From assembly GCF_001441165.1 (NCBI RefSeq), contig NZ_CP013126.1:3067551-3131550 (forward strand): a DNA stretch of 64,000 nt, written 5' to 3'. Under the pieces are notes generated by a model that did no database searches, had not been told where the DNA came from, and saw nothing but the letters and a program-made list of their open reading frames with translations. The position numbers and the translations under genes were made by a program. Positions 1 to 9,368 of the stretch are shown here, one piece after another (the first letter of the stretch is position 1; each line of letters starts with the position of its first letter). This stretch comes from Acidipropionibacterium acidipropionici. Lineage in GTDB: Bacteria > Actinomycetota > Actinomycetes > Propionibacteriales > Propionibacteriaceae.

Positions 1-1
1 C

Positions 2-145
2 GGCAGCGTCCTGTGGTTCTCCGCTCTGGGGTACGGGGCCCGTGCCCTTGCCGGGCCCCTGTCGCGGACCCGCGTCTGGCAGGCGCTCGACCTGACGATC
101 GGCGTCACCATGCTGATTCTGGCCCTGCGCCTGGTGGTCTCCTGA
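2..145 (+). CDS. LysE/ArgO-type amino acid exporter, C-terminal fragment
   Basis: The reading frame is open from the left edge of the window and ends at a TGA, giving the last 47 residues of a membrane protein. The motif ALGYGARALAG followed by a last helix with W-ALDL-IG-TM-ILALRL matches the C-terminal end of the LysE/ArgO family, which exports basic amino acids across the inner membrane. Only the final transmembrane segment is visible, so substrate and full length cannot be judged. It converges on pdxT with a 9-bp gap. Confidence 0.6.
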   Translation, partial: GSVLWFSALGYGARALAGPLSRTRVWQALDLTIGVTMLILALRLVVS

Positions 146-154
146 ACGGATCGG

Positions 155-763
155 TCAGCAGGCCGGTCGCTCCTGCCACGGGCCCCGGCCCACCGCCGAT
201 TCGAGCCACGCACGATGGAGGCGGTCGTCGCCGGTCTCCTCGGGATGGAAGGCGTAGGCGGTCACCGCGCCCTGCCGCACCCCGACGATCCTGCCGTCCT
301 CGAGGCGAGAGGTCACCTCCACCCCGGGCCCTGTCCCGATGACCTCAGGTGCGCGGATGAAGGTGGCGGGCACCGGTGCGTCCAGGCCCGCGACTCTCAC
401 CGACGTCTCAAAGGAGTCGAGCTGGGTGCCGAAGGCATTGCGCCGGACGGTGACGTCGAGGACGCCGACGGTCTGCTGGCCGCGCGCGGATCCCTCGATG
501 CGTGCCGCCAGGTAGATGAGTCCGGCGCAGGTGGCCAGGGCCGGCATCCCGTCGGTGATCGCGGAGGCCAGCGGCCCGGCCAGGCCGAAGGCCCGCGCCA
601 GCCTGTCGAAGACACTCGACTCCCCGCCTGGCAGCACGATGGCGTCCAGACCCGCCAGATCGGCGGGCCGGCGCACGAGAGCCGTTTCGGCTCCCAGCCC
701 GGCCAGAGCCGAGACGTGCTCGGCCACCCCGCCCTGGAGCGCCAGGACCCCGACCCTCACCAT
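155..763 (-). CDS. pdxT: Pyridoxal 5'-phosphate synthase glutaminase subunit PdxT
   Basis: This 202-residue class I glutamine amidotransferase releases ammonia from glutamine and passes it to PdxS for vitamin B6 synthesis in the cytoplasm. It carries the oxyanion motif PGGES (about 45-49), the nucleophile Cys79 in [10 protein letters not shown], and the His173/Glu175 pair in AFHPEE, so the triad is complete. Length is normal for the family. The ATG overlaps the end of pdxS by 7 bp, so the two are translationally coupled in a two-gene operon. Confidence 0.95.
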   Translation of the reverse strand: MVRVGVLALQGGVAEHVSALAGLGAETALVRRPADLAGLDAIVLPGGESSVFDRLARAFGLAGPLASAITDGMPALATCAGLIYLAARIEGSARGQQTVGVLDVTVRRNAFGTQLDSFETSVRVAGLDAPVPATFIRAPEVIGTGPGVEVTSRLEDGRIVGVRQGAVTAYAFHPEETGDDRLHRAWLESAVGRGPWQERPAC

Positions 764-1668
764 CCGCGTTCGGCCAGTCGGTGAGGGGCCGCCACGTCGG
801 AGACGTTGATGCCGACCATGGCCTCTCCCAGCCCCCGGGACACCTCGGCGATGGTGGCCGGGTCGTCGTAGAAGGTGGTGGCCTTGACGATGGCGGCGGC
901 GCGAGCGGCGGGATTCCCCGACTTGAAGATCCCCGACCCCACGAAGACCCCCTCGGCTCCCATCTGCATCACCAGCGCGGCGTCGGCGGGAGTCGCCACT
1001 CCCCCGGCCACGAAGAGCACGACCGGCAGCTTCCCGGTCTCGGCGACCTCCCGCACGAGGTCGAAGGGGGCGCTCAGCTCCTTGGCGGAGACGTACAGCT
1101 CGTCGGCGTCCATGCTGCGCAGCCGGTTGATCTGGCCGCGGATGGTGCGCAGGTGCTTGACCGCCTCGGAGACGTCGCCCGTACCGGCCTCCCCCTTGGA
1201 GCGGATCATCGCCGCCCCCTCGGTGATCCGCCGCAGTGCCTCGCCGAGGTTCGTCGCCCCGCACACGAAGGGCACGTCGAAAGCCCACTTGTCGATGTGA
1301 TTGGTGTAGTCGGCGGGGCTGAGCACCTCGGACTCGTCGATGTAGTCCACCTTGAGGGACTGGAGCACCTGGGCCTCGACGAAGTGGCCGATGCGGGCCT
1401 TGGCCATCACGGGGATCGACACGGCGTCGACGATGCCGGCGATGAGGTCGGGATCGCTCATCCTGGCGACCCCGCCCTGGGCGCGGATGTCGGCGGGCAC
1501 CCGCTCGAGGGCCATCACGGCGCTGGCCCCGGCGTCCTCGGCGATCCTCGCCTGCTCGGGGGTGACGACGTCCATGATCACCCCGCCCTTGAGCATGTCG
1601 GCCAGGCCGCGCTTGACCCGAGTCGTCGCGGTGGTGGATGTGGTCCCGGTGATGGTCTCAGTTGCCAT
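757..1668 (-). CDS. pdxS: Pyridoxal 5'-phosphate synthase lyase subunit PdxS
   Basis: PdxS builds pyridoxal 5'-phosphate from ribose 5-phosphate, glyceraldehyde 3-phosphate and ammonia supplied by PdxT. The 303-residue TIM barrel shows Asp33 (IMDVV), the Schiff-base Lys90 ([11 protein letters not shown]) and the second lysine Lys158 ([10 protein letters not shown]), all family hallmarks. A GGGGGTGAG sequence lies 9 nt before this ATG but directly abuts an in-frame ATG three codons upstream (1675-1677), so the downstream start is preferred. It is divergent from pdxR, with PdxR-type boxes in between, so transcription is probably activated by PdxR. Confidence 0.95.
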   Translation of the reverse strand: MATETITGTTSTTATTRVKRGLADMLKGGVIMDVVTPEQARIAEDAGASAVMALERVPADIRAQGGVARMSDPDLIAGIVDAVSIPVMAKARIGHFVEAQVLQSLKVDYIDESEVLSPADYTNHIDKWAFDVPFVCGATNLGEALRRITEGAAMIRSKGEAGTGDVSEAVKHLRTIRGQINRLRSMDADELYVSAKELSAPFDLVREVAETGKLPVVLFVAGGVATPADAALVMQMGAEGVFVGSGIFKSGNPAARAAAIVKATTFYDDPATIAEVSRGLGEAMVGINVSDVAAPHRLAERGW

Positions 1669-1688
1669 GGGTCCCATCTCACCCCCGG

Positions 1689-1699
1689 GAAGTGGACCA
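1689..1699 (+). promoter_or_regulatory. PdxR-type operator box 1
   Basis: GAAGTGGACCA lies between the divergent pdxS and pdxR genes. It resembles the AAAGTGGWCTA-like motif recalled for corynebacterial PdxR. A second copy in opposite orientation lies about 30 bp away. Assignment is by motif and position only. Confidence 0.5.
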
Positions 1700-1728
1700 T
1701 TCCAAGATCCAAACCTGACTGGTTCAGA

Positions 1729-1739
1729 TAGTCCACTCT
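1729..1739 (-). promoter_or_regulatory. PdxR-type operator box 2
   Basis: On the minus strand this reads AGAGTGGACTA, a closer match to the corynebacterial-type PdxR motif than box 1. The two boxes share the 7-bp core AGTGGAC in inverted arrangement (1691-1697 and 1731-1737). Box 2 sits just upstream of the pdxR start, so PdxR may also control itself. Confidence 0.5.
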
Positions 1740-1771
1740 GGAAGAATGGGGTTGTGCGCAGGGAACTGGTG

Positions 1772-3142
1772 GTGAACCTTCCGATCCGTGTCGACCCCGG
1801 CGACGGGCGGCGTCTGCCGGTGCAGGTGGCCGACGCCGTCCGCGAACTCATCGCCTCAGGGGTGCTGAGCCCCGGGGACGCCCTGCCCAGCACGCGCTCG
1901 ACCGCTCGTCGCCTGAACCTCTCGCGCGGCACCGTGACCGCGGCCTTCGACCAGCTCCAGGCCGAGGGCTACCTGGTCGCGGCCCACGGCTCGGGAACCA
2001 CGGTGAACCCCGAGTTGGAGAGGCTTCACGCCGAGCCCGGGCCCCGTCCCGAACCCCCGGTGAGGCACGACCCGCCCCTGGTGGATCTGCGCCCCGGAAT
2101 CCCCGACACCGACACCCTGGCCGATTCGACCTGGCGAGGTGCCTGGCGCGAACAGGTGGCCCGCCCGGGAGCCGTCCCGGACGACCCGATGGGAGACCTC
2201 GACCTGCGCCTGGAGATCTGCGACCATCTGCGCAGGATGCGAGGCCTGGTGACCTCCCCCGACAAGGTGGGGGTGACTGCGGGCGCCCGCGAGGGCCTGT
2301 CCGCGATGCTGCGGGTCTGGGCCGGGGCCGAGCCGCTGACCATCGGCGTCGAGTCCCCCGGCTACCCGAGCCTGCGGCGAGTGCCGGCCGCCCTGGGCCA
2401 CCGCACCGTCGACCTGGCCACCGACGCCGACGGCCTGCAGACCGCCCGGCTCCCCGGATCCGCACCCGACGCGGTCCTGGTGACACCGAGTCACCAGTAC
2501 CCCTACGGCGGGTCGCTGGCCGCCCCGAGGCGCCTGGAACTGGTGGCCTGGGCCCGGGAGAAGGGGGTCTGGCTCATCGAGGACGACTTCGACTCCGAGC
2601 TGCGCCACGTCGGGCAGCCGCTCCCCGCACTGGCCGCCCTGTCCGCCGACCGCACGGTGCTGCTGGGCACCTTCTCCTCGGTGCTGACGCCCTCGGTGGC
2701 ATGCGGGTACGTGGTGCTGCCCACCGCTCTGGTGGCCCCCTTCCGGGGCCTTCGCCGGGACGTCGGACAGCCCGTCGCGGGGATCGTCCAGGGGGCGCTG
2801 GCGCGCTACATGGCGACCGGGGCGCTGCGCCGGCGGACCCAGCGGCTCCGCCAGATCTACCGGCGTCGACGCGGCCTGGTGATGGAGATCCTCGGCGACC
2901 TTCCGGGATCCCGCCTCCAACCGATCAACGGCGGCCTGCAGGCCGTGCTGGTGTGCTCGGCCGAGGAGAAGGCCCTGGTGGCCGGCTGCGCTCACGCCGG
3001 GGTCGGCGTCGTGCCCCTGTCGGACTACTGGGGCGGCAAGGGCGCCGAATCCGGCCTGGTGGTCGGATTCGGTGCCCATGACGACGGCACGCTCACGGCG
3101 AGCCTGGGACGGGTGGCCGATGTGGTCCGGAGGCTCAGTTGA
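1772..3142 (+). CDS. pdxR: MocR-family regulator PdxR
   Basis: The protein has an N-terminal GntR-type winged helix (about residues 1-65, including [17 protein letters not shown]) followed by a fold-type I aminotransferase-like domain. MocR regulators of this kind sense pyridoxal phosphate and control pdxST, which lies divergently next door. Oddly, the usual PLP-binding SK motif is replaced: the sequence reads [12 protein letters not shown], with Ser near residue 303 where lysine is expected. The GTG at 1772 follows AGGGA by 7 nt; GTG codons at 1754 and 1769 are alternatives. The last 8 bp overlap the convergent downstream gene. Confidence 0.85.
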   Translation: MNLPIRVDPGDGRRLPVQVADAVRELIASGVLSPGDALPSTRSTARRLNLSRGTVTAAFDQLQAEGYLVAAHGSGTTVNPELERLHAEPGPRPEPPVRHDPPLVDLRPGIPDTDTLADSTWRGAWREQVARPGAVPDDPMGDLDLRLEICDHLRRMRGLVTSPDKVGVTAGAREGLSAMLRVWAGAEPLTIGVESPGYPSLRRVPAALGHRTVDLATDADGLQTARLPGSAPDAVLVTPSHQYPYGGSLAAPRRLELVAWAREKGVWLIEDDFDSELRHVGQPLPALAALSADRTVLLGTFSSVLTPSVACGYVVLPTALVAPFRGLRRDVGQPVAGIVQGALARYMATGALRRRTQRLRQIYRRRRGLVMEILGDLPGSRLQPINGGLQAVLVCSAEEKALVAGCAHAGVGVVPLSDYWGGKGAESGLVVGFGAHDDGTLTASLGRVADVVRRLS

Positions 3143-3728
3143 TCCAGTTCGGCGTGAGGGTGAACCGGGGCTGCTGCCCACTGCGCACCTGGGCGGGTAT
3201 CTGGACGGCGTGGACGATCGCGATGACGAAGAGCACCAGCGCCGCGAGCATTCCCAGATACGGCACGAAGCACACGATGACGCGGATCAGCTGGAAGTTG
3301 AGGTTGTCGGCGTGGACCTTGCGCACCACCGGCGAGGAGGTGTCCTTGTTGGCGAGGTAGTAGATGAGGGCGGGGATACATCCGAAGAACACCGAGAGCC
3401 ACAGATTCGGCGCCACATTGCCGATGCCGGCGTCGGCGGGCATCATCTGGCCGAATCCCTGGGCATAGGGCTGCTGGAGCGGCACCGGGGCCTGACCGTA
3501 CGGGTTCTGTATGTACGGGTTCTGTGTGTACGGGTTCTGGGCATAGGGCTGGCTACCGGCGTAGGGGTCGACGATCGGTTGCTGGTGGGAGGCCGGGTTG
3601 TTGCGCGGGTCCCCGGCATAGGGATCAACGATCGGCTGCTGGGCGCCGTACAGGCCCTGCCCCGCCGGGGACTGGGAATAGGGGTCCCTGGGGCCGGCCC
3701 CGTAGGGATCGTAAGGATTCTCGCTCAT
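3135..3728 (-). CDS. DUF4870-like membrane protein with Tyr/Pro/Gln-rich N-terminus
   Basis: The protein has 197 residues. The first ~110 are a low-complexity cytoplasmic-type region with repeats: QQPIVDPYAG occurs twice and QNPY four times in short succession. The C-terminal part holds two to three hydrophobic helices and the block KVHADNLNFQLI, which resembles the DUF4870 family of small membrane proteins. Function is unknown. AAGGGA lies about 9 nt before the ATG. The gene stands between pdxR (convergent, 8-bp overlap) and cysK, with the cysK hairpin upstream, so it is probably transcribed alone. Confidence 0.7.
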   Translation of the reverse strand: MSENPYDPYGAGPRDPYSQSPAGQGLYGAQQPIVDPYAGDPRNNPASHQQPIVDPYAGSQPYAQNPYTQNPYIQNPYGQAPVPLQQPYAQGFGQMMPADAGIGNVAPNLWLSVFFGCIPALIYYLANKDTSSPVVRKVHADNLNFQLIRVIVCFVPYLGMLAALVLFVIAIVHAVQIPAQVRSGQQPRFTLTPNWIN

Positions 3729-3825
3729 CTGGGTGTTCCCTTCCGCCGCCGGGCCGCGGCCAGTCAGTACCAGTCGTATCCTGCCGCATCGCGGTTCATT
3801 CCGCCGCCCCCGGATCGCCACGAGA

Positions 3826-3869
3826 TGGCACGGGGGCGTCCACCGGTCGGTGGACGCCCCCGCATGCCA
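3826..3869 (-). terminator. Hairpin terminator downstream of cysK
   Basis: CGGGGGCGTCCACC (3831-3844) and GGTGGACGCCCCCG (3849-3862) form a perfect 14-bp stem closed by GGTC. The stem is extended across a 2-nt bulge by TGGCA/TGCCA at the outer ends. It starts 24 nt past the cysK stop. There is no T-run, as is common for hairpin terminators in high-GC actinobacteria. Confidence 0.7.
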
Positions 3870-3892
3870 CCCGAGGGCGGCGGAATCTCAGA

Positions 3893-4828
3893 TCAGTCGA
3901 GCAGACCCTCGTAGAGAGCGGTGGACTGGTAGCGCTCGGCGGTGTCGGCGATGATGACGACGATCGTCTTTCCGGCGTTCTCCGGGCGGGCGGCCAGCTG
4001 GCCGGCGGCCTGCAGCGCGCCACCACCGGAGATGCCGGTGATGAGCCCCTCCTCGGCCGCGGCGCGCCTGGCGTAGGACACGGCCTCGTCCCCGGGCACC
4101 AGGAGGATCTCGTCGACGACCGACCGGTCGAGGTTCTCCGGGACGAAGCCCGGGCCCCAGCCCTGGATCTTGTGCGGGGCCTTCTGGCCCTTGGTGATCA
4201 CCGGGGACTCGGCGGGCTCGGCGCCGATGACCTTGATCTGCGGGTTCTTCTCCTTGAGGTAGTGCCCGGCGCCCGAGACGGTGCCGCCGGTGCCGATGCC
4301 GGCCAGCAGGACGTCGACGCCGCCATCGGTGTCCTCCCAGATCTCCTCACCGGTCCTGGAGTAGTGGATCTCGGGGTTGGCCGGGTTGTCGAACTGGCTG
4401 GCCAGAATCGCTCCCGGGGTCTCCTTGACGATCTCACCGGCCTTGACGTTGGCTCCCGGCACGCCGTCGGCGCCCGGGGTGAGGACGAGCTCGGCGCCCA
4501 GCAGGCGGATCAGGGAGCGCCGCTCCTTGGACATCGTCTCGGGCATCGTGATGATCACCCGGTAGCCGCGGGCCGCACCCACAAGGGCCAGACCGATGCC
4601 GGTGTTGCCGGAGGTGGCCTCGACGATGGTGCCGCCGGGCTTGAGGGCGCCGGCCTTCTCGGCCGCCTCGACGATGGACTTCGCGATGCGGTCCTTGACG
4701 CTGGAGGCCGGGTTGAAGTACTCGAGCTTGGCCAGGACGGTGGCCTTCGAGTCCGGGAACAGCCTGTTGATGCGGACCAGGGGGGTCCCGCCGATGGTCT
4801 CGGTGATGTCCTTGGCGATCTTGGCCAT
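3893..4828 (-). CDS. cysK: Cysteine synthase A (O-acetylserine sulfhydrylase)
   Basis: CysK makes cysteine from O-acetylserine and sulfide with pyridoxal phosphate as cofactor. The 311-residue protein shows PLP Lys45 in SSVKDR, the substrate loop SGNTG (about 73-77), the phosphate loop GTGGT (about 177) and the SGGGA segment near residue 266. Length is typical. AAGGAC precedes the ATG by about 10 nt. No serine acetyltransferase gene is adjacent. The 5' side holds a roughly 400-bp region able to form RNA structure, listed separately. Confidence 0.95.
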   Translation of the reverse strand: MAKIAKDITETIGGTPLVRINRLFPDSKATVLAKLEYFNPASSVKDRIAKSIVEAAEKAGALKPGGTIVEATSGNTGIGLALVGAARGYRVIITMPETMSKERRSLIRLLGAELVLTPGADGVPGANVKAGEIVKETPGAILASQFDNPANPEIHYSRTGEEIWEDTDGGVDVLLAGIGTGGTVSGAGHYLKEKNPQIKVIGAEPAESPVITKGQKAPHKIQGWGPGFVPENLDRSVVDEILLVPGDEAVSYARRAAAEEGLITGISGGGALQAAGQLAARPENAGKTIVVIIADTAERYQSTALYEGLLD

Positions 4829-5242
4829 GTTGTTCGTTGTCCTTACCTGTGAGTGATGAATCCGTACGGGCGCGGATTCCCTGCGGCGAATCGTTCTTTC
4901 TCTCGCACCGGAATGGTGGCGAAACACCGGAAGTGCAGACCGGTGGGGTTCTGGGTACGGCCCCTCGTCGATCGACGGGATCGGGCCTGTTCTCGGGGGA
5001 TATCAGCGGCTACTGGGCTCGACGACGAGCCCGGGGAGTCAGCTGCGACAACAGCGGAACGAGCACATGGACATCGACATCGCGGCCGCGCACTGAGCGT
5101 TCTGCAAGCCTGCGGAGCGATTGTCGTCCACCTCGAAACCTTTCCCCTGTGCCACTTTCCGTGGCGCTGTCGACAATGTAAGCACAGGCCGTCGAGGTTT
5201 CCAAGACAGCGCTCACATTCTTTCACAATATGAGATCTCATC
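4829..5242. other. Long intergenic region upstream of cysK with nested inverted repeats
   Basis: No convincing gene is present between cysK and otsB. ACCTCGA (5130-5136) pairs with TCGAGGT (5192-5198), and inside it CCTGTGC (5146-5152) pairs with GCACAGG (5182-5188), with GCCAC/GTGGC (5151-5165) as a competing small hairpin. A separate perfect hairpin GGGCTCG-ACGA-CGAGCCC lies at 5015-5032, and the palindrome TGAGATCTCA at 5231-5240. The region probably contains the cysK promoter and a structured leader. I do not recognise a known riboswitch. Confidence 0.4.
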
Positions 5243-6166
5243 TCATCCTTCGGGACTCCCGTCGTCCTTCTCCATCCTGCCGGCCAGCTCCTCCAGAAAC
5301 TGGGAGACTCCCTGCGGGGAGTCGCACAGCACATCGGCGTGCCGACTCATGGAGGGCTGCTCGGCCGACCAGGACACCACTCTCGCCCCGGCCCCGCCCC
5401 CCTCGATCCGCTCGGCGACGAGCCTCATGGCCGGCAGATCGCCCAGATCGTCACCGCACATGATCACGGTGGATGGCCGGGCCCGGTCGATGAGGCGCTG
5501 CAGCGCATCGGACTTGTCGGTGTGCCAGGCCGTGAGCTCGACGACCTCACGGCCCTCCTCGATGTACAGGCCGAGATCCTCGCCCACCGCCCGTGCCCTG
5601 GGAGCGAGGAGATGCCACGCCAGCGCCGGGTCGGCGGCCCTGCGGGTGTGCAGCGCCACCGCGCCGCCCTTGACCTCGATCATCGTGCCGGCCGTCGCCG
5701 GGTCCGTCACGGCGATGCGGGCCACGGCGTCGGCCAGCAGGGCCCGCGCCCGCGCCACGCCGGGCGGCGCCTCGGGGACCCTCAGCTCCCCGGTCGCAGC
5801 CTCGAAACTTTCGACCCCGTACTGGCCCAGGATGACGATCCGGCCCAGCCCCGGCCGGTCGGTGCGCAGCATCTCGCAGGCTCGGCGCACCGGGCGACCG
5901 GTGATCACCGCCAGGGTCCCGGCCCGGCCGTTGAGACGTTCCAGCGCCGCGCGGGCCCGCGGCAGGACCGCGGCGTCATCGGGGTTCTCGACGATCGGGG
6001 CGAGGGTGCCGTCGAGATCGGCGGCGAGCAGGACGCCCGCCGGATCGGCCGCCGCCCGGTCGAGGACGGCGCTGCCGGCCGAGGTGGTGGCGATCCACCC
6101 CTGGGACGGCGGTGTCGGGGGCTCGGGGGAGGTAGGGGGATGTGTCACCTCTCCATCGTCACACAT
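5243..6166 (-). CDS. otsB: Trehalose-6-phosphate phosphatase
   Basis: OtsB removes the phosphate from trehalose 6-phosphate, the second step of trehalose synthesis. The HAD-superfamily nucleophile and acid are the two Asp residues of AADLDGTLAP (about 50 and 52), with the threonine/serine motif VITGRP and the metal-binding GDDLGD near residue 249. The 307-residue length assumes the ATG; a GTG six codons in has GGAG just before it and is an equally plausible start. The gene is divergent from otsA, about 120 bp away. Confidence 0.9.
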   Translation of the reverse strand: MCDDGEVTHPPTSPEPPTPPSQGWIATTSAGSAVLDRAAADPAGVLLAADLDGTLAPIVENPDDAAVLPRARAALERLNGRAGTLAVITGRPVRRACEMLRTDRPGLGRIVILGQYGVESFEAATGELRVPEAPPGVARARALLADAVARIAVTDPATAGTMIEVKGGAVALHTRRAADPALAWHLLAPRARAVGEDLGLYIEEGREVVELTAWHTDKSDALQRLIDRARPSTVIMCGDDLGDLPAMRLVAERIEGGGAGARVVSWSAEQPSMSRHADVLCDSPQGVSQFLEELAGRMEKDDGSPEG

Positions 6167-6286
6167 CCGGGCGCTGCGCTTCGCAGGAGGCGGGAAGTCA
6201 CATTGATATGGTGGGGAGGGCGCGTCGGCGCAGGATCGCCCGATCCGTCTGTCCCGATTCCTGGGACATCGACCGAAGGGGGCCAC

Positions 6287-7690
6287 ATGTCCGAACCCGT
6301 TCAGGAGAAGGCGAAACTCATCGTCGTCGCCAACCGGCTGCCCGTCGACCGGGTGGTCAACGACGACGGATCGGTGGCGTGGAGATCCTCCCCGGGCGGG
6401 TTGGTGACGGCTCTGGAGCCGGTGATGAAGGCCCGCGGCGGAGTCTGGATCGGCTGGCACGGCGCCACCGACGAGGAGGTCGACCCCTTCCACCATGACG
6501 GCTACGACATCGTCCCGGTGGCCCTATCGGAGCTCGAGGTGGAGCGCTACTACGAGGGCTTCTCCAACGCCACGCTGTGGCCGCTGTACCACGACTGCAT
6601 CGCCGAACCGGTCTTCCACCGGGAATGGTGGGACGCCTACCAGCAGGTGAACCGCCGGTTCGCCGATGCGGCGGCCGCCCGCGCCGAGCACGGCGCCACC
6701 GTGTGGGTGCAGGACTACCAGCTCCAGCTCGTCCCGCAGCTGCTGCGCGAGCTGCGCCCTGATCTGAGGATCGGATTCTTCCTGCACATCCCCTTCCCTC
6801 CGATCGAGCTGTTCAACCGGCTGCCATGGCGCGACGGCATCATCAACGGGCTGCTCGGGGCTGACCTGGTGGGATTCCAGACCCCCGGCCACGGCTCGAA
6901 CTTCCTGCGTCTGGCCCGCCGCCAGCCCGGGGTCGAGGGGGCCCGCGGACGGGTGCACCTGCCAGACGGCCGGATGGTCACCGCCAAGGCCTTCCCGATC
7001 TCCATCGACGCCGCGGGGATGGCCGAGCTGGCCAACTCCCCGAAGGTCCTGGCCGAGGCGCGCCAGCTGCGCGCCGACCTGGGCGATCCGTCCACCATCC
7101 TCTTCGGCGTCGATCGCCTCGACTACAGCAAGGGCCTGCGCAACCGGGTGCGCGCGGTCGGCGAGCTCTTCGACAGCGGCGAGCTCGATCCCGAGGAGGT
7201 GGTCTTCCTCCAGCTGGCCACCCCGTCGCGGGAACGGGTCAAGGAGTACCGGATCCTGCGCGACGACATCGACCTGCTGGTCGGCCGGATCAACTCCAAG
7301 AGCGCCTCGCTGGCGCGCAGCGCCATCAACTACCGGTACACCTCGGTCTCACGCGAGACCCTCACCGGGATGTATCAGATCGCCGACGTCATGCTCGTGA
7401 CGCCGCTTCTGGACGGTATGAATCTGGTGGCCAAGGAGTATCTGGCCTGCCGGTCCCGCAACGACTCCGCACTGGTGCTCTCCGAGTTCGCCGGGGCCGC
7501 CCTGGAGCTCAAGCAGGCCTATATGGTCAATCCCTATGACATCGACGGGATGAAGGCCACCATCCTGCGCGCGGTCCGGGACTCCCCCAGGGTGAAGGCG
7601 CGCAAGATGAGGGCGATGCGCCGCCAGGTCTTCGAGCACGACATCGATCTGTGGGCCGACTCCTTCCTCAACCAGCTGGAGGGCGAGTGA
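6287..7690 (+). CDS. otsA: Trehalose-6-phosphate synthase
   Basis: OtsA transfers glucose from a nucleotide sugar to glucose 6-phosphate, giving trehalose 6-phosphate for OtsB. The 467-residue GT20 glycosyltransferase has the N-terminal ANRLPV and SPGGLVTAL motifs, the phosphate-binding [11 protein letters not shown] (about residue 270) and [10 protein letters not shown] (about 365) that contacts the donor sugar. GAAGGGGG lies about 6 nt before the ATG. Trehalose is a known compatible solute and reserve in propionibacteria, so the divergent otsB/otsA pair fits stress protection. Confidence 0.95.
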   Translation: MSEPVQEKAKLIVVANRLPVDRVVNDDGSVAWRSSPGGLVTALEPVMKARGGVWIGWHGATDEEVDPFHHDGYDIVPVALSELEVERYYEGFSNATLWPLYHDCIAEPVFHREWWDAYQQVNRRFADAAAARAEHGATVWVQDYQLQLVPQLLRELRPDLRIGFFLHIPFPPIELFNRLPWRDGIINGLLGADLVGFQTPGHGSNFLRLARRQPGVEGARGRVHLPDGRMVTAKAFPISIDAAGMAELANSPKVLAEARQLRADLGDPSTILFGVDRLDYSKGLRNRVRAVGELFDSGELDPEEVVFLQLATPSRERVKEYRILRDDIDLLVGRINSKSASLARSAINYRYTSVSRETLTGMYQIADVMLVTPLLDGMNLVAKEYLACRSRNDSALVLSEFAGAALELKQAYMVNPYDIDGMKATILRAVRDSPRVKARKMRAMRRQVFEHDIDLWADSFLNQLEGE

Positions 7691-7708
7691 GCCTGACCCG
7701 GAGGCCCG

Positions 7709-9352
7709 TCACCGCACGTCCCGGTCGGTGATCCGGGTGCCGTCGCCGCCGGCATCCAGTTCCCACTGCCGGTCGACCTTCAGCCGATCGGCCAGCCAGC
7801 CGTCGTGGGTGATGAGGATGAGTGCCCCGCGGTAGTCCTCGAGGGCCTCGATCATGTGATCGACCGACGTCATGTCGAGGTTGTTGGTGGGCTCATCGAG
7901 CACCAGCAGCCGTGGTGCCGGGTCTGCGAACAGCATCCGTGCCAGGGCGACCCGGAAGCGTTCTCCCCCCGACAGCTCGCCGATCGGTCTGCTGACCATC
8001 TCCCCGGTCACCAGGACTCGCGCCAGCAGGTTGCGTGCCGCCTGGGCCGGGCGGTCCGGCGCGGCCGAGCGGACCGCCTCCAGGGGTGTGCCGAAGGAGC
8101 CCAGGTCGTCGCGCTGGCCCAGCAGTCCGACCGGCACCGTCGGCGCCACCAGGCTGACCGGCGGCTCGGCGAAGAGCGCCACGGCTCGCGCGCTCAGGTC
8201 CGCGTCGTCGTCGCCCAAGGCGATCCGCAGCAGGGAGGTCTTGCCGACGCCGTTGGCCCCTGTGATCCGGATGCGTTCGGGCCCGTCGATCCTCAACGGG
8301 CGCTCCCCCATGCTCAGCGCCAGGATCTGCTTGCCGGGGGCGACCTCGGTGTCGGGCAGGTCGACCCGGATCTGGTCGGGCAGCCGGGCCGCGGCGTCGG
8401 CCGCCGCCCGCGCGGCACCCGCCTGCTCCGCCTGCGCGGCGCGCGCCCTCGCCTTGGAGGCGCCGTCCTTCTCCGACCGGTTCTGGTAGTAGTGCTGCGC
8501 CCCCTTGCCCATCCCCGACCGTGCCGCGTCCCGGCGCCCGGCGCGGTCGCGCTGGGCCTTGTGCTGCTGGTCGGCGGCCGCTGCACGGCGGATCCGCCGG
8601 ACGTCGGCCTCGGCCTGCGCCAGGGACCTCTCGGCCGCCGCCTGCTCGGCGCCACGCACCTGCTCGTACTCGCTGAAGGGCCCGGTGAAGACGCGGGTTC
8701 CACGGGGATCCAGATCGACGATGGCGTCGACGTGTTCGAGGAGCTCGTGGTCGTGGGAGACCACGATGAGGCTGCCGGTCCAGCGGTCCAGGGAGTCGTA
8801 GAGACGGCTCCTGGATGCGGCGTCGAGATTGTTGGTCGGCTCGTCCAGGAGGGTGACGTCGGCGTCGGCCAGCTCTGCGCCGGCCAGCCCCACGGCTGTC
8901 GCCTCGCCTCCGGACAAGCTCACCGCTGGCCGGTCCAGGAGGGACTCGTCGCCGCCGAGGCCCGAGGCGTCGAGGAGGGCGAGCGCCCTGGACTCGACGT
9001 CCCAGCGGTCGCCGATGAGGTCGTAGTCGTCGGGGTCCACCGAGCCGGCCTCCACGGCCCTCAGTGCCCGGCGGATCGGCGTGATACCCAGCAGATCCGC
9101 GACAGTGGATCCGGGCCGGGTGGCGACGTCCTGCCTCAGGACGGCGAGGCTGCCGGAGACGACGACAGAGCCCGAGGCGGGCTGCAACTCGCCGGCGATG
9201 AGGCGCAGCAGGGTGGTCTTGCCCGCCCCGTTGTCGCCGATCAGGCCGGTGAGGCCGGGCGGGAAGGTGCAGCTGAGATCGGTGATCGCCGGGGTGCCGT
9301 CCGGCCAGGCGAAATTGAGGTGGTCGATGACGACGAAGGAGTGTGAAGGCAT
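7709..9352 (-). CDS. ABC-F family ATPase (translation factor or ribosome-protection type)
   Basis: The 547-residue protein has two ATP-binding cassettes and no membrane segments, the layout of ABC-F proteins that act at the ribosome. Cassette 1 has GDNGAGKTT and LSGGEATAVGLAG, cassette 2 GANGVGKTS and LSGGERFRVALARML; both end in LLDEPTNNLD or LVLDEPTNNLD. A charged helical linker of roughly residues 230-330 joins them. The length is like actinomycete antibiotic-resistance ABC-F proteins, but housekeeping members cannot be excluded. The gene lies downstream of two tRNA-Asn genes on the same strand, with a short leader ORF and hairpins between. Confidence 0.85.
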   Translation of the reverse strand: MPSHSFVVIDHLNFAWPDGTPAITDLSCTFPPGLTGLIGDNGAGKTTLLRLIAGELQPASGSVVVSGSLAVLRQDVATRPGSTVADLLGITPIRRALRAVEAGSVDPDDYDLIGDRWDVESRALALLDASGLGGDESLLDRPAVSLSGGEATAVGLAGAELADADVTLLDEPTNNLDAASRSRLYDSLDRWTGSLIVVSHDHELLEHVDAIVDLDPRGTRVFTGPFSEYEQVRGAEQAAAERSLAQAEADVRRIRRAAAADQQHKAQRDRAGRRDAARSGMGKGAQHYYQNRSEKDGASKARARAAQAEQAGAARAAADAAARLPDQIRVDLPDTEVAPGKQILALSMGERPLRIDGPERIRITGANGVGKTSLLRIALGDDDADLSARAVALFAEPPVSLVAPTVPVGLLGQRDDLGSFGTPLEAVRSAAPDRPAQAARNLLARVLVTGEMVSRPIGELSGGERFRVALARMLFADPAPRLLVLDEPTNNLDMTSVDHMIEALEDYRGALILITHDGWLADRLKVDRQWELDAGGDGTRITDRDVR

Positions 9353-9368
9353 GTGAGGGTCCTTGGGG

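Noticed and set aside
13-1288. Long opposite-strand and out-of-frame open frames over pdxT and pdxS
   Set aside because: They are shadows caused by high GC; only the frames with family motifs were kept.
3479-3640. CRISPR-like short repeats
   Set aside because: The repeats are in-frame QNPY and QQPIVDPYAG codon repeats in a protein gene, without regular spacers.
5015-5032. Hairpin with an ACGA loop that resembles half of a guanidine-II (mini-ykkC) riboswitch
   Set aside because: The required second ACGR-loop hairpin is missing and no gene lies downstream on that strand within 1.2 kb.
4829-5242. SAM or cobalamin riboswitch upstream of cysK
   Set aside because: No S-box or B12-box core sequences are present; the structure does not match patterns I know.
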